Of a DNA stretch of 64,000 nt, positions 34,506-45,033 are shown piece by piece. The stretch is taken from contig JAAVBP010000005.1 in assembly GCA_014803525.1 (NCBI GenBank), positions 62,001-126,000 of the forward strand, in the 5' to 3' direction. Source of the stretch: a bacterium. GTDB taxonomy: Bacteria; Pseudomonadota; Alphaproteobacteria; Rs-D84. Position 1 is the first letter of the stretch. Each line of letters starts with the position of its first letter. Under the pieces are notes generated by a model, which was not told the DNA's origin, did not search any database, and saw only the letters and a program-made list of their open reading frames with translations. Position numbers and translations under genes: made by a program.

Positions 34506-36812
34506 TTATTGATTCCTGATTTGGGCGTGGCATTTTTGTTGTATTGCCGCAATCACCGCGTTTTGGATTTCCATTAAGTCCGTATCTGTCATGTTTTTAT
34601 CCGGTTGGATAGTAATCGTAAATGCAATGGATTTTTTGTTATCCCCCATATCAAATGCATCAAATACAACTGCATCCACGATACGACGATCTGCAGACAT
34701 TGCCGTGCCAACCAAATGCGCGGCCGGTGTCGCGGCGTCCGTTATAAACGCAAAGTCGCGTGTTATCGGCGGGAATTCCGGTTGGGGTGTATATTTCGCA
34801 ATTTTGCGTGCCGGGATATTGTTAATATCGGCCACAATTGCGACGCATACGCGTGTTTTTATGCGCAATTCACGCGCCACAATTGGGTGCAATTCGCCAA
34901 ATTCTGCGATGACTTTTTTGCCCTGCATAATGCGGCCATAACGATATGGGTGCGCCCAACGCGGCGGATTATCTGTTGCAACCGTATATTTTTGACCCGC
35001 CATTAATGTGGTGATATCTGTCTTGACATCGTAAATATCCACATCGCGGCCGCGTCCCATCCAATGACGCGGGCCGGTCACCCCGGTACGCACAATAGTT
35101 AATGCCGTGCGTTGATCGCCCGGGGTATCGCCGTCAAAGACAGTACCGACTTCAAATAAATTCAAATCCGGATAACCGCGCTTTTCATTGTTGGATACCG
35201 CCAACAACAATCCGGACAACAAATCACCACGCGCCGTATCCAAATCAGATACAATAGGATTTGCAACCGGTACTATCTTGTGGGCCGATAATAGTTCTTC
35301 GGTCTTGGAATTTCCGAACGCATATGAACGGCATTCATTCAAACCGCGTGCGGCCAATGCACGCTTTATATCCAATGCGTGGTCACTGTGCGGTGCCACC
35401 GGATTTGATGGTCGGTGCGCGGCCACCGTCGCAATTTTGTCGTATCCGTAAATACGCGCAATATCTGCGATAACAGTTTCGGCTATTTCAACATCCACGC
35501 GACGATTTGGCACATACAGGCGCCATTTGTTGCCACGTTCAAGTATTTGATAGCCCAGTTTCAATAGAATTTTCTGCTGGTCTTCGGCTGGGACATCAAT
35601 ACCCATTTTATGCATGAACATATCAGGCGAATATTCAATCGTTACGAATCCCCCCGGGATTTCGCCGGATGATTTCGTCGCAACCAAATCACCGCCACAT
35701 GCCTTGGTTATCATGCGCACTGCGTCCGCCAAAGCATAGTCGGAAATTGTCGGGTCAATACCACGTTCATAACGATATGATGCGTCTGTGGATATTCCCA
35801 GACGTTTGGAAGTCTTGCGAACGGCCACTGGGTCAAAATATGCACTTTCCAGGATTATGTTTTTTGTCGCATCCGTCGTGCACCCGCGCGCGCCACCGAT
35901 AACCCCGGCCAGGGCCAATATGCCTGCTTCGTCGGTGATTACGATATCGGTGTCTTTTAATTCATGTTCTGCGCCGAATAAATCGGTAAACTTTTCGCCA
36001 GGGGTTGCCATACGTACAGTGATATCGCCGCGCACAGCGTCCGCATCAAAGCAATGCATGGGTTGTCCCCGGTCAAAGCAGATATAATTTGTTGCATCAA
36101 TGCACGCATTTTTTGGATTAATTCCAATCGCACGCAGACGACGCGAAACAACGTCATTAGATGGCGCCATTTTAATTCCATGAATTTCGGCCATGCAATA
36201 TACCGTGCATTTATCAGTCTTGATATTTACATTGCGTCCGGTTGTTGTTTCTGACAGTGGTGCAATGTCACAACTGATATATTTACCCATGTCCGCCGCC
36301 GCTAAATCCGCCGCAATACCGCGCACTGCCAAGTAATCTGGACGATTTGGGGTAATTCCTGCCTCAAATACAATTGGCATATCCAGCACCGGTGTGCCAA
36401 TTTTTGTATCCGACGGTAATTCAATAATACCATCATGATTGTCAGAGATGCCAAGTTCTTTCTCGCTGCACATCATGCCATCGGACAGAACGCCGCGCAA
36501 TTTGCCACTTTGAATTTCGTGTCCGTCAATAACGCAGCCCGGCACCGCCAATGCGGATATCAAACCAGCACGTGCGTTCGGTGCGCCGCATACAACCTGG
36601 CGCAACTTTTCCGATCCGTCGTCCACCATTAATACATGCAGATGGTCGCTGTTTTCGTGCGGTTTGCATTCAACAATTTTTGCCGCGATGGGGGCGACGG
36701 GCGTTATAACATCGTCAATTTCCAATCCGATGCGGGTCAGTGTGTCAGCAATTACCGCAGGCGTCGCGTCTGTTTCCAAGTATTCTTTTAACCAATCATA
36801 TGTCCATTTCAT
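34506..36812 (-). CDS. pheT: Phenylalanyl-tRNA synthetase beta subunit
   Basis: 768 residues. Forms the alpha2-beta2 enzyme charging tRNA-Phe. The N-terminal tRNA-binding (EMAP-like) domain occupies ~40-150 (ECKPHENSDHLHVLMVDDG), then come the B3/B4 editing domain, the B5 domain, the catalytic-like core and a C-terminal FDX-ACB anticodon-binding domain (ending ~765). It lies 17 bases after pheS in the order rpmI-rplT-pheS-pheT, a standard arrangement without infC. Confidence 0.96.
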   Translation of the reverse strand: MKWTYDWLKEYLETDATPAVIADTLTRIGLEIDDVITPVAPIAAKIVECKPHENSDHLHVLMVDDGSEKLRQVVCGAPNARAGLISALAVPGCVIDGHEIQSGKLRGVLSDGMMCSEKELGISDNHDGIIELPSDTKIGTPVLDMPIVFEAGITPNRPDYLAVRGIAADLAAADMGKYISCDIAPLSETTTGRNVNIKTDKCTVYCMAEIHGIKMAPSNDVVSRRLRAIGINPKNACIDATNYICFDRGQPMHCFDADAVRGDITVRMATPGEKFTDLFGAEHELKDTDIVITDEAGILALAGVIGGARGCTTDATKNIILESAYFDPVAVRKTSKRLGISTDASYRYERGIDPTISDYALADAVRMITKACGGDLVATKSSGEIPGGFVTIEYSPDMFMHKMGIDVPAEDQQKILLKLGYQILERGNKWRLYVPNRRVDVEIAETVIADIARIYGYDKIATVAAHRPSNPVAPHSDHALDIKRALAARGLNECRSYAFGNSKTEELLSAHKIVPVANPIVSDLDTARGDLLSGLLLAVSNNEKRGYPDLNLFEVGTVFDGDTPGDQRTALTIVRTGVTGPRHWMGRGRDVDIYDVKTDITTLMAGQKYTVATDNPPRWAHPYRYGRIMQGKKVIAEFGELHPIVARELRIKTRVCVAIVADINNIPARKIAKYTPQPEFPPITRDFAFITDAATPAAHLVGTAMSADRRIVDAVVFDAFDMGDNKKSIAFTITIQPDKNMTDTDLMEIQNAVIAAIQQKCHAQIRNQ

Positions 36813-36829
36813 CTTTTATTTCCCCCGCA

Positions 36830-37777
36830 TTAAAATCCATACTTACGCAGCCAACGTACGTCATTACCATACAATTCGCGCAAATCCGGCAAACCGTATT
36901 TCAACATGGCCAATCTGTCCCAACCGAAACCGAATGCGAAACCCTGATACTCGTCGGGATTTACGCCGCAATTACGCAGAACGTTCGGGTGAACCATACC
37001 TGCGCCCATAATTTCCAACCATTTGTCGCCCTTCCATTTCATATCGATTTCAATACTGGGGTCGGTGAATGGAAAGTATGACGGGCGAATACGCAGTTCA
37101 ACATTATCTATTTCGAAAAAGCGTCCCAAGAATGCACGAATATCGCCAATTAAATCCGCCATTGTGATGTCTTTGTCAATGTACAGCCCTTCTATCTGGC
37201 CGAACATTGGGCCATGTGTTGCGTCCATTTCTTTGCGGTATGTGGAACCAACGCCAAACATTTTAATTGGCACGCCGGATTCTTCCATTGCGCGAATTTG
37301 TATTGCCGATGTTTGTGTGCGCATAACATTGCCGTTCGGTAAAAAGAAAGTATCCTGCATATCGCGTGCCGGATGATGGGCGGGTGTATTTAATGCGGTA
37401 AAGTTATGCCAATCATCTTCGACTTCGGGCCCGGTATGCATTGTATAACCAAAAGATTCTAAGATGCCAGATACTTCCACTAATGCCTGGGTCAACGGGT
37501 GCAGTGTTCCACGGTTTTCCGGCATGCCGTCCAATGTTGCATCCAACGATTCCCCGGCCAGTTTTGACATCAATGCCGCATGTTCCAATTCAGATTGACG
37601 CGTCTTGAACAAGGCGCGCAATTCAGTATTTTCTGCATTCAATGCTGCGCGTGCAGCATTATCCATGTCCTTCATTTGTTTCAGTCGCGCGGTCATTGTG
37701 CCCGTTTTTCCGAACGTGGCCGCATACAATGCCTGTAATTCTTCCAGTGTATTAATATTTCTTATCTGTTCTTGCAT
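36830..37777 (-). CDS. pheS: Phenylalanyl-tRNA synthetase alpha subunit
   Basis: 315 residues, slightly short because the N-terminal coiled-coil domain (to ~85) is compact. The class II motifs are present: motif 2 FGVGSTYRKEMDATHGPMFGQIEG and motif 3 FGFGWDRLAMLKYG. HPAHHPARDMQDTFF lines the active site. Together with PheT it aminoacylates tRNA-Phe. The gene lies downstream of rplT after a terminator. Confidence 0.96.
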   Translation of the reverse strand: MQEQIRNINTLEELQALYAATFGKTGTMTARLKQMKDMDNAARAALNAENTELRALFKTRQSELEHAALMSKLAGESLDATLDGMPENRGTLHPLTQALVEVSGILESFGYTMHTGPEVEDDWHNFTALNTPAHHPARDMQDTFFLPNGNVMRTQTSAIQIRAMEESGVPIKMFGVGSTYRKEMDATHGPMFGQIEGLYIDKDITMADLIGDIRAFLGRFFEIDNVELRIRPSYFPFTDPSIEIDMKWKGDKWLEIMGAGMVHPNVLRNCGVNPDEYQGFAFGFGWDRLAMLKYGLPDLRELYGNDVRWLRKYGF

Positions 37778-37796
37778 AACTTAACCTTTACGAATA

Positions 37797-37827
37797 AATA
37801 AAAGCCGTGAATCCACGGCTTTTATTA
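37797..37827 (-). terminator. Terminator between rplT and pheS
   Basis: On the minus strand AAAAGCCGTGG-ATT-CACGGCTTTTATT. It ends the ribosomal protein transcript, or partly attenuates read-through to pheS-pheT. Confidence 0.75.
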
Positions 37828-37855
37828 TGACAAAATAACAGTTCACCGCCAAGTG

Positions 37856-38224
37856 TTATTTGGATTCGGCGCTGTTAAATCGTTTTGCAGTGTCAACCAA
37901 TTTTACGAAGTTTGCATCCGCATCATATGCCATCTGTGCCAGAACTTTGCGATCCAGATTGACACCGGCCTTTTTCAGACCCGCCATAAACTGGCTATAG
38001 CTGATACCGTTCATGCGGCATGCTGCGTTGATACGTACAATCCACAAACCGCGGAATTCGCGCTTTTTAACGCGACGGTCGCGATATGCATACTGACCCG
38101 CTTTTTCGGTTTTTTCACGTGCTGCACGATATGTCGAATGATGACGACCCAAGTAACCCTTGGCACGTGCCAATATTTTGTTATGTTTCTGTTTAACGGT
38201 TGTTCCGCGTTTTACTCTTGCCAT
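37856..38224 (-). CDS. rplT: 50S ribosomal protein L20
   Basis: 122 residues, highly basic. Begins [23 protein letters not shown] and contains [22 protein letters not shown], both typical of L20, an early assembly protein binding 23S rRNA domain II. Sixteen bases after rpmI. Confidence 0.97.
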   Translation of the reverse strand: MARVKRGTTVKQKHNKILARAKGYLGRHHSTYRAAREKTEKAGQYAYRDRRVKKREFRGLWIVRINAACRMNGISYSQFMAGLKKAGVNLDRKVLAQMAYDADANFVKLVDTAKRFNSAESK

Positions 38225-38240
38225 TTTTAGTTACCCCCAA

Positions 38241-38444
38241 TTATTTCAAACCATACGGGGCCAAGATTTTCGCCTGACCGACCATGTTTTCGTTCAGATA
38301 CTGCGGTTTGGAACCTGCGTTGTTTGCACGTGCAGATTTTTTACGCAACAGTTTCTTGTGGGCATTTCTGGCAACACGGATTTTGCCGGTCGCAGTCATG
38401 GATGCGCGCTTTTTCAAGTACGACTTTGTTTTCAATTTTGGCAT
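38241..38444 (-). CDS. rpmI: 50S ribosomal protein L35
   Basis: 67 residues. MPKLKTKSYLKKRASMTATGKI is the L35 signature. It leads the rpmI-rplT transcript. Its ~80-base leader contains an ATGGCAA/TTGCCAT hairpin (about 38471-38489) that could take part in ribosomal-protein feedback, though this is not shown. The infC gene, often first in this operon, is 8 kb away. Confidence 0.96.
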   Translation of the reverse strand: MPKLKTKSYLKKRASMTATGKIRVARNAHKKLLRKKSARANNAGSKPQYLNENMVGQAKILAPYGLK

Positions 38445-38583
38445 TTTCTATCCTTTGTTTTGTTTCCCCTGATGGCAATGCCTTGCCATTTCGGGCTTTT
38501 TGCGGTGCTATTTTGACACAATTAAACGAAAAATCAAGTTTTTATTGAATATCCGTTTTTTAAGGGGTAAAGTATGGCCCGAC

Positions 38584-39420
38584 ATGAATCAAAAAAAGCT
38601 GACATCACGGGTATATTCCATTGCCAAGGCCATGGCCGCAGGCGCGGCATTGCCGGTGTTTTTTATATATATAATGGTGGCCAAACCAGACTATCACGTA
38701 ATGAATGCCGCCGCGCACATTGTTGTGCCGGTTGGGTCGGCGATCGGTGACGTTATCACATGGCCGGTGCGTGGGGTTCGTAATATGATTGTCAATATTC
38801 ACGAATTATCTGCGCTGCGTCGTGAAAATGCGGAAATGCGGGCAGAGTTGGCCGCACTGCGAATGCGTGGGGCGGAATGTGATACGGCAATGCTGGAAAA
38901 CCAGAAACTGTCACGGGAATTGGATATTGTGCATTCTACACCAAACGCTGTTGCGGCGGATGTTATGCATGATAATTCGGCCCTGTATCACAATACATAT
39001 TTTATATCCAAGGGATCGCGTGACGGTATCGAACCGGGCCAGGTGGCGGTGACGTTTGACGGAATGCTGGCGGGTATAGTTATTGATGCGGCGCCTGGAT
39101 TTGCGCGTGTGCGTGCCCTGACCGATGGAGATACAAATATTGCGGTTCGCGTCGCCGGGGCCGAGGTGTATGGTTTCATGCGTGGCACCGGCGGTCGTTA
39201 TCCGACAATGGGATTTTTTAATGATACAGAATTTCAGCCGACGCGTGGTATTCGTCTGATTACCAGTGGAATTGGCGGGGCGTTGCCGGATGGTATATTG
39301 GTCGGCACAATGGAAAACGATACAGATGTTCGGATTAAATCGCCGGGTTCCCTGTCGCGTGTGATGATTTTAAAACATAATAACGCCGGACGGTATACCA
39401 ATGACAAACAGGTTGATTGA
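38584..39420 (+). CDS. mreC: Rod-shape protein MreC
   Basis: 278 residues. Periplasmic scaffold of the elongasome. One transmembrane helix lies near 15-35 (AGAALPVFFIYIMVA), then a coiled coil (~75-110, LSALRRENAEMRAELAAL) and the two-lobed beta domain (GSRDGIEPGQVAV, later TSGIGGALPDGILVG). The open frame extends upstream, but the ATG at 38584 is the first proper start; AAGGGG lies 16 bases away, which is longer than usual, and an out-of-frame ATG sits between them. It overlaps mreD by 20 bases. Its partner mreB is far away, at 57308. Confidence 0.92.
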   Translation: MNQKKLTSRVYSIAKAMAAGAALPVFFIYIMVAKPDYHVMNAAAHIVVPVGSAIGDVITWPVRGVRNMIVNIHELSALRRENAEMRAELAALRMRGAECDTAMLENQKLSRELDIVHSTPNAVAADVMHDNSALYHNTYFISKGSRDGIEPGQVAVTFDGMLAGIVIDAAPGFARVRALTDGDTNIAVRVAGAEVYGFMRGTGGRYPTMGFFNDTEFQPTRGIRLITSGIGGALPDGILVGTMENDTDVRIKSPGSLSRVMILKHNNAGRYTNDKQVD

Positions 39421-39859
39421 TTTTCTGCGATGTGCATTGCCGTTCGTGTTAACGTTGGCGTTGTGGCGATTGGCGGGTCCATGGTTGAATCCGGGCGGAA
39501 TGTTGGCGTTGATACCAATTTTTTATTGCACTTTTATTCGCCCTGTTCCGTTTTTTTCATTGTTTGCGGCGGTAATGTGTTTCCTGATTGATTATAAATC
39601 GGGTACGTTGCTGTATTGGACGTCGGTGTTTTGTGCGTGTTATGCCGTCTACAAGATTCAGACCGTGGTTGATCTGGGGGCGATGCCGCGGCGTGCATTA
39701 TCTGCATTCGCGATTTTATTTGGCGCATCGGTATTGGTAATAACTTTGCCGCATATAATGCATGGTTATAATTTTTTGCGCATGATGTGGACGATTTTGT
39801 GGGAATGCGCAATGTACATTCCGTTAACATTTATACTGCAAAGGGCCACCCATGATTGA
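39401..39859 (+). CDS. mreD: Rod-shape protein MreD
   Basis: 152 residues with about five transmembrane helices and almost no soluble part. Sequence is weakly conserved, as is normal for MreD. The identification rests on size, topology and its place between mreC and the PBP2 gene, overlapping both (20 and 8 bases). Confidence 0.85.
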   Translation: MTNRLIDFLRCALPFVLTLALWRLAGPWLNPGGMLALIPIFYCTFIRPVPFFSLFAAVMCFLIDYKSGTLLYWTSVFCACYAVYKIQTVVDLGAMPRRALSAFAILFGASVLVITLPHIMHGYNFLRMMWTILWECAMYIPLTFILQRATHD

Positions 39860-41627
39860 TACAGAGGTTTCGCGTCTTTTCGATCGCCGGTCTGCGTTGT
39901 TTTTTTCTGCGGGTGCAATATTAACATCTGCATTGGTTCTGCGTATGTTGCAGATGCAGGTGTTCAGCTATCGCACATATAAACGCAAAAGTGAAAATAA
40001 TTCATTTCGTATCCAGATTAATATGCCGGAACGCGGCAAGATATTGGCGTCAAACGGTCGTCCGATATCGCGCGATGCAAACGTTTACAGAACATATATC
40101 GTACCCGAAGAAACAGATGATGTCGATTCTTTGGTTTCTATTGTGGCGACGGCGCTAAATCTGCGGCCAAAATCGGTAAAAAAAATCCGTGCAAAAATAA
40201 GAAAGCAACCGCGTTTTCAACCGGTTTTGGTCAGTGAAAATACAGACTGGACGCGTCTGGCGGAATTACAGGCGAAAAATTTGGCCGGTTTGCACGTTGA
40301 AAATGGTTTTGCACGTGTCTATGAAATGGGGCCGGCGGGTGCCCAGATTTTTGGATATGTCGGCGCGCCGCGTGATTCTGTCCCAGGTGCCCCATTCTTT
40401 ACAACTGGGGTCACCGGATTGGAAAAGCGGTTTAATGATAATCTGGCCGGGACGCCCGGACGGACGGTAATGATTACAAACGCTGTCGGCCGTATCACTG
40501 GCGAAGATAAAAGCCAGTTTGAGGCACCGATTATCGGCGACAATGTCCCAACAACCATTAATGAAGATGCCCAGCGCGTCATGTACGATGCGTTGGAATC
40601 GCATCGGGCGGGCTGTGGTGTTGCACTGGATATCGAAACGGGTGACATTCTGGCAATGGTATCAACCCCCAGTTTTGATCCGAATATTTTTTCAACCGAT
40701 GATGCAGATGAATATATCGCCAGCTTGCGCGCGGACTTTGCCAAGCCTTTTATGAACAAACCGCTGGAGGGATTATATCCACCCGGTTCTACGTTTAAAA
40801 TTATTGTTGCCCTGGCCGCGTTAGAGGCGGGCGCAATCACCCCAACCGACAAAGTATTTTGTCCGGGATATTGGGAATACGGCGATCATAAATACCATTG
40901 CTGGGAGGCCAAAGGCCACGGCCATATTGATTTGGCCGGCGCCCTTAAACATTCGTGCGACATTTATTTTTATCAGTTGGCATTAAAGATTGGTATTGAT
41001 GCGATTAAATCCATGGCCTTGAAACTGGGATTGAATCAAGAATACCTGTCCGATCTGTTTTCGCGCCAGATGACGGGTGTTATTCCCGACCGAAAATGGA
41101 AGGAAAAAAATGTCGGCGTGCGCTGGGTTCATGGTGACACGGTAATATCGGGAATCGGCCAGGGATTTATTTTAACCAACTGTATGCAATTGGCGGTGAT
41201 GATGGCGCGTGTTGCGTCTAACAAGCAGGTTAGCCCACGTCTGATACGGGTTGATGCAAAACCATCCTTTCCGGATTTGGGGTTGCAACAGAAAAATCGT
41301 GAGTTTGTATTTAAAGGTTTAGAAGAAGTAACCAAACCGGGCGGCACCGCATCCGGCAGCGCAATTAATGTCGGTGGCAAAAAGATGGGCGGCAAAACCG
41401 GCACGTCCCAGGTTCGCAGTATATCCAAGGCCGAACGTTTATCAGGCGTCCTTACCAACGATCAGTTAAGTTGGAATATGCGCAACCACGGATTGTTTGT
41501 TGGATATGCACCAACGGATAATCCAAAATATGCCGTATGTATTGTGACCGAACACAGTGGTGGTTCGGGCCCGGCCGCCCGCACGGCCGCCGCCGTCATG
41601 CGCACATTGCTCAAGGGGGATAAATAA
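39852..41627 (+). CDS. mrdA: Penicillin-binding protein 2 (peptidoglycan transpeptidase)
   Basis: 591 residues. Cross-links peptidoglycan during cell elongation. One N-terminal transmembrane helix (~15-35) is followed by a dimerisation domain, then the transpeptidase. The catalytic serine is in STFK (Ser313, Lys316). KTGTSQV lies near residue 515. The segment FCPGYWEYGDHKYHCWEAKGHG is typical of PBP2. It overlaps mreD and is followed after one base by rodA, its glycosyltransferase partner. Confidence 0.96.
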   Translation: MIDTEVSRLFDRRSALFFSAGAILTSALVLRMLQMQVFSYRTYKRKSENNSFRIQINMPERGKILASNGRPISRDANVYRTYIVPEETDDVDSLVSIVATALNLRPKSVKKIRAKIRKQPRFQPVLVSENTDWTRLAELQAKNLAGLHVENGFARVYEMGPAGAQIFGYVGAPRDSVPGAPFFTTGVTGLEKRFNDNLAGTPGRTVMITNAVGRITGEDKSQFEAPIIGDNVPTTINEDAQRVMYDALESHRAGCGVALDIETGDILAMVSTPSFDPNIFSTDDADEYIASLRADFAKPFMNKPLEGLYPPGSTFKIIVALAALEAGAITPTDKVFCPGYWEYGDHKYHCWEAKGHGHIDLAGALKHSCDIYFYQLALKIGIDAIKSMALKLGLNQEYLSDLFSRQMTGVIPDRKWKEKNVGVRWVHGDTVISGIGQGFILTNCMQLAVMMARVASNKQVSPRLIRVDAKPSFPDLGLQQKNREFVFKGLEEVTKPGGTASGSAINVGGKKMGGKTGTSQVRSISKAERLSGVLTNDQLSWNMRNHGLFVGYAPTDNPKYAVCIVTEHSGGSGPAARTAAAVMRTLLKGDK

Positions 41628-41628
41628 C

Positions 41629-42774
41629 ATGGCCCGTCATACGCGCGTATCGAATGCATCAATGATGACTTTTTCAGAAAAACTGGAACGTTTTTCGTGG
41701 GGCCTGTTTGTGCCGATGTGCATTGTTTTGGCGATTTCTATCGTTGTGTTGTATTCGGCCGGTGGCGGAAATTGGCGCCCGTTCGCCCTGTCCCAGGCGG
41801 CCAAGATTGTTGCGGGATTTGGTATATTTTTTATTGCCGCATTTTCAAATATTAAAACGTGGATTAAATCTGCATATGTTATTTATGCCATCGCCTTGGT
41901 TATGATTGTATTGGTGACATTTGTGGGGCATACGGGTATGGGGGCCCAGCGGTGGCTGAATCTGGGGTTTGTTCATATCCAGCCGTCTGAACTAATAAAA
42001 ATTGCATTGGTGTTGGCACTGGCGCGATATTTTGCATGGATGAATTCCGTAGAATTGTCCCAGTTTAAAAATTATATCATTCCGGCAATGATGCTGTTGG
42101 TGCCGTTTGGGCTGATTGTGATTCAGCCCGACCTGGGGACGGCATTATCATTGGCCATGATTACAGTCGGAATGTTTTATATTGTCGGCGCGAACAAGCG
42201 CTGGTTTATAATTGGTGCTGTGCTGTGCGCGATGGCGGCGCCGGTAATGTGGTTTGGCGGTCTGCACGATTATCAGCGCCAGCGTATCATAACATTCGTT
42301 AATCCAGACCAAGATGCACGTGGCGCAGGATACCAGATTAACCAGGCAAAAATCGCATTTGGTTCCGGCGGACTGGTCGGCAAGGGTTATATGAAGGGTT
42401 CCCAGTCCCAGCAATCATTCCTGCCGGAAAAGCAGACGGATTTTATATTTACCATGCTGGGCGAAGAATTTGGGTTTGTTGGTGCAATTGCATTGATTGC
42501 ATTGTACAGTTTGATAATAATGGTTCTGTTTTTGGCTGCAAAAATGTGTCGCAACCGGTTTGGGCAATTAATCTGCTTTGGTTTTATGTTGAACTTTTTC
42601 ATTTATTATTTTATAAATATTTCTATGGTCTTGGGGTTGATGCCGACGGTGGGTGTGCCACTGCCATTAATGTCTTTTGGCGGCAGCAGTCTTATCGCAC
42701 TGATGTTTGGATTCGGCCTGGCCCAGAATGCGCATATTCATAAAGACCAACAACTATCTGCAAAAGGGAGCTGA
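41629..42774 (+). CDS. rodA: SEDS peptidoglycan glycosyltransferase RodA
   Basis: 381 residues, about ten transmembrane helices. Polymerises lipid II for elongation together with PBP2. Conserved SEDS signatures: GHTGMGAQRWLNLGFVHIQPSE, IQPDLGTALS, EKQTDFIFTMLGEEFGFVG and GVPLPLMSFGGSS. The ATG at 41629 comes one base after the mrdA stop, with AAGGGGGATAA just upstream. Confidence 0.95.
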   Translation: MARHTRVSNASMMTFSEKLERFSWGLFVPMCIVLAISIVVLYSAGGGNWRPFALSQAAKIVAGFGIFFIAAFSNIKTWIKSAYVIYAIALVMIVLVTFVGHTGMGAQRWLNLGFVHIQPSELIKIALVLALARYFAWMNSVELSQFKNYIIPAMMLLVPFGLIVIQPDLGTALSLAMITVGMFYIVGANKRWFIIGAVLCAMAAPVMWFGGLHDYQRQRIITFVNPDQDARGAGYQINQAKIAFGSGGLVGKGYMKGSQSQQSFLPEKQTDFIFTMLGEEFGFVGAIALIALYSLIIMVLFLAAKMCRNRFGQLICFGFMLNFFIYYFINISMVLGLMPTVGVPLPLMSFGGSSLIALMFGFGLAQNAHIHKDQQLSAKGS

Positions 42775-42777
42775 GAA

Positions 42778-45033
42778 ATGAACCTGCTTATTGTTGAGTC
42801 ACCGTCCAAGGCCAAAACAATCGAAAAATATTTGGGAAAGGGCTGGCGCGTTATTGCGTCGGTTGGGCATGTTCGTGATTTGGTTCCTGAAAATGGGTCT
42901 GTGGATACGGAACATGATTTTGAAATGCGCTGGCAGATTATGCCGGGCAAAGAACGCCAGATTAAATTAATCACAGACGAAGTAAAAAAAGCAGACGCTG
43001 TATATTTGGCATCGGACCCTGACCGCGAGGGAGAGGCAATTGCGTGGCATTTGCTGGATATTTTGCGTGCGAAAAAATTGCTGGCGGATAAGAAAGTTTA
43101 CCGCGTTGCATTTCATGAAATTACGAAAAAGGCGGTGTTGGCCGCAATTGAATCCCCGCGTGAAATAGACAGTAATCTGGTCGATGCGTATTTGGTTCGC
43201 CGGGCCCTGGATTATTTGATTGGATTTGGAATTTCGCCATTGCTGTGGCGTCGTAATTTGGGTAAGTCGGCCGGCCGTGTGCAATCGGTTGCGGTAAAAT
43301 TGGTGGTTGACCGCGAACGTGAAATAGAGGCATTTAAACCGACCGAATATTGGTCGCTGGATGCCATTTGCAATGGCGATTTCAAGGCCGCGTTGTCTAA
43401 ATTCGGTGGCGAAAAAATTGAAAAAATGTCCATCGGGAATCAGTCCCAAATGGATGATATTTTGGCAAAAATCGGTGCGCCTGTAATCAATGCATCTGTT
43501 ATAAATATTGACCGTAAAAAGACCACGCGTCGTGCGGCCGCGCCGTTTACAACATCCACCCTGCAACAGGAAGCCGCGCGTAAATTATACTTTTCATCAA
43601 AACGCACTATGTCAACCGCCCAAAAACTGTATGAACAGGGTTTGATTACATACATGCGTACCGACGCAACAAACCTGTCGGCGGATGCGGTTGGGGCGAT
43701 ACGCGAATATATCGCAAATACTTATGGTGAACGTTTTGTGCCAAAGGCGCCGAATGTGTACGTCACAAAATCAAAGAACGCCCAGGAAGCACACGAAGCA
43801 ATTCGCCCAACTCACTTTGACACCGGTATGCCGAATTTATCCGGGGATGAGGCAAAATTGTACGATTTAATTTGGAAACGTACCATTGCATGCCAGATGA
43901 CAAACGCCGAATTTGATGTTGTGGCGGCCGATATTGAAAACGACGCACACAACGCGGTATTTCATGCCGTTGGCACAACGCGCACATTTGATGGTTTTAT
44001 GCGGGTTTATACCGAAGGTCGCGATGATAGCGATGCCGCGGCTGAATCCAAATTGCCCCCGCTGAACGTTGGTGATGCAATACAGATTACCCAGCTGTTG
44101 CCGGAACAGCATTTTACCCAACCGCCAGCACGATTTACCGAAGCGTCATTGGTAAAAAAGCTGGAAGAATTGGGCATCGGGCGCCCGTCAACGTATGCGA
44201 CAATTATGTCCACAATCGTTGACCGCAAATATGTTGAACAGGATAAGCAGCGTCGTTTCCACCCGACATCGGGCGGATGGGTAATTGCGGCATACCTGTC
44301 AAAATATTTTGCGGATTTGGTAGATGTGAACTTTACTGCTAAAACAGAAGATACTTTGGACGATGTATCAAACGGCCGCGCGGACAAGATTGAATCACTG
44401 CGCGCATTCTGGACGCCAACCGATGCAATGATAGAAGCCGCCCGCGGTATTAAAACCACCGAAATAATAGACGCAATAAACGATGTTATGCACACGCACC
44501 TGTTTGGTGATGGTGATGGTAAATGTCCGAAATGCGGTGGGGCATTGGGTATCAAATTATCCAAATATGGCGCATTCGTCGGTTGTGCAAATTACCCGAC
44601 ATGTAATTATACCGAGCGTTTGTCCGCCGAAGAAGTGCCGGCTGAAAATGCGGATGGCGCATCCACAAAACCGGCCGCCATGTCCGTTGAACTGGGCGAT
44701 GGTATTGTATTTAAAATCGGTCGTTTTGGCCCGTATGTAACAGACGGCGCAAAAAATGTCGCGGCCAAACAATATACGGCGGAAACGATAACACTGGACG
44801 TGGCGCGCGAATTGTTGGCCGGTGGCCCCAAAAAGGCAGACCCAATTGAAATCGGTGAAAACCCGGCCACAGGCCAAATGATTTACTATTATCCGACCGG
44901 CCGTTATGGCGCATATATATCGTCAAACAAGGTGAATGTCAGCGTCAAAGAACAACCGGACCTGGCCACCGCCGCAGAATTGATTAATAATAAAAAGCCA
45001 TCCGCCCGCCGCGGGTTTGCAAAAAAGAAGTAA
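42778..45033 (+). CDS. topA: DNA topoisomerase I
   Basis: 751 residues, shorter than E. coli (865). Relaxes negative supercoils through a covalent tyrosine. The TOPRIM domain opens NLLIVESPSKAKTIEKYLG, with the DPDREGEAIAWHL motif. The active tyrosine is in TYMRTDATNLS (Tyr292). One C-terminal four-cysteine zinc module (CPKCGG...CANYPTC) is followed by a degenerate repeat and a basic tail (ARRGFAKKK). It shares its stop with the start of dnaG (TAATG). Confidence 0.96.
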   Translation: MNLLIVESPSKAKTIEKYLGKGWRVIASVGHVRDLVPENGSVDTEHDFEMRWQIMPGKERQIKLITDEVKKADAVYLASDPDREGEAIAWHLLDILRAKKLLADKKVYRVAFHEITKKAVLAAIESPREIDSNLVDAYLVRRALDYLIGFGISPLLWRRNLGKSAGRVQSVAVKLVVDREREIEAFKPTEYWSLDAICNGDFKAALSKFGGEKIEKMSIGNQSQMDDILAKIGAPVINASVINIDRKKTTRRAAAPFTTSTLQQEAARKLYFSSKRTMSTAQKLYEQGLITYMRTDATNLSADAVGAIREYIANTYGERFVPKAPNVYVTKSKNAQEAHEAIRPTHFDTGMPNLSGDEAKLYDLIWKRTIACQMTNAEFDVVAADIENDAHNAVFHAVGTTRTFDGFMRVYTEGRDDSDAAAESKLPPLNVGDAIQITQLLPEQHFTQPPARFTEASLVKKLEELGIGRPSTYATIMSTIVDRKYVEQDKQRRFHPTSGGWVIAAYLSKYFADLVDVNFTAKTEDTLDDVSNGRADKIESLRAFWTPTDAMIEAARGIKTTEIIDAINDVMHTHLFGDGDGKCPKCGGALGIKLSKYGAFVGCANYPTCNYTERLSAEEVPAENADGASTKPAAMSVELGDGIVFKIGRFGPYVTDGAKNVAAKQYTAETITLDVARELLAGGPKKADPIEIGENPATGQMIYYYPTGRYGAYISSNKVNVSVKEQPDLATAAELINNKKPSARRGFAKKK

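Noticed and set aside
38574..38600. ATG at 38574 with AAGGGG six bases upstream, out of frame with mreC
   Set aside because: The reading frame gives no recognisable protein; treated as chance, although it might influence mreC initiation.
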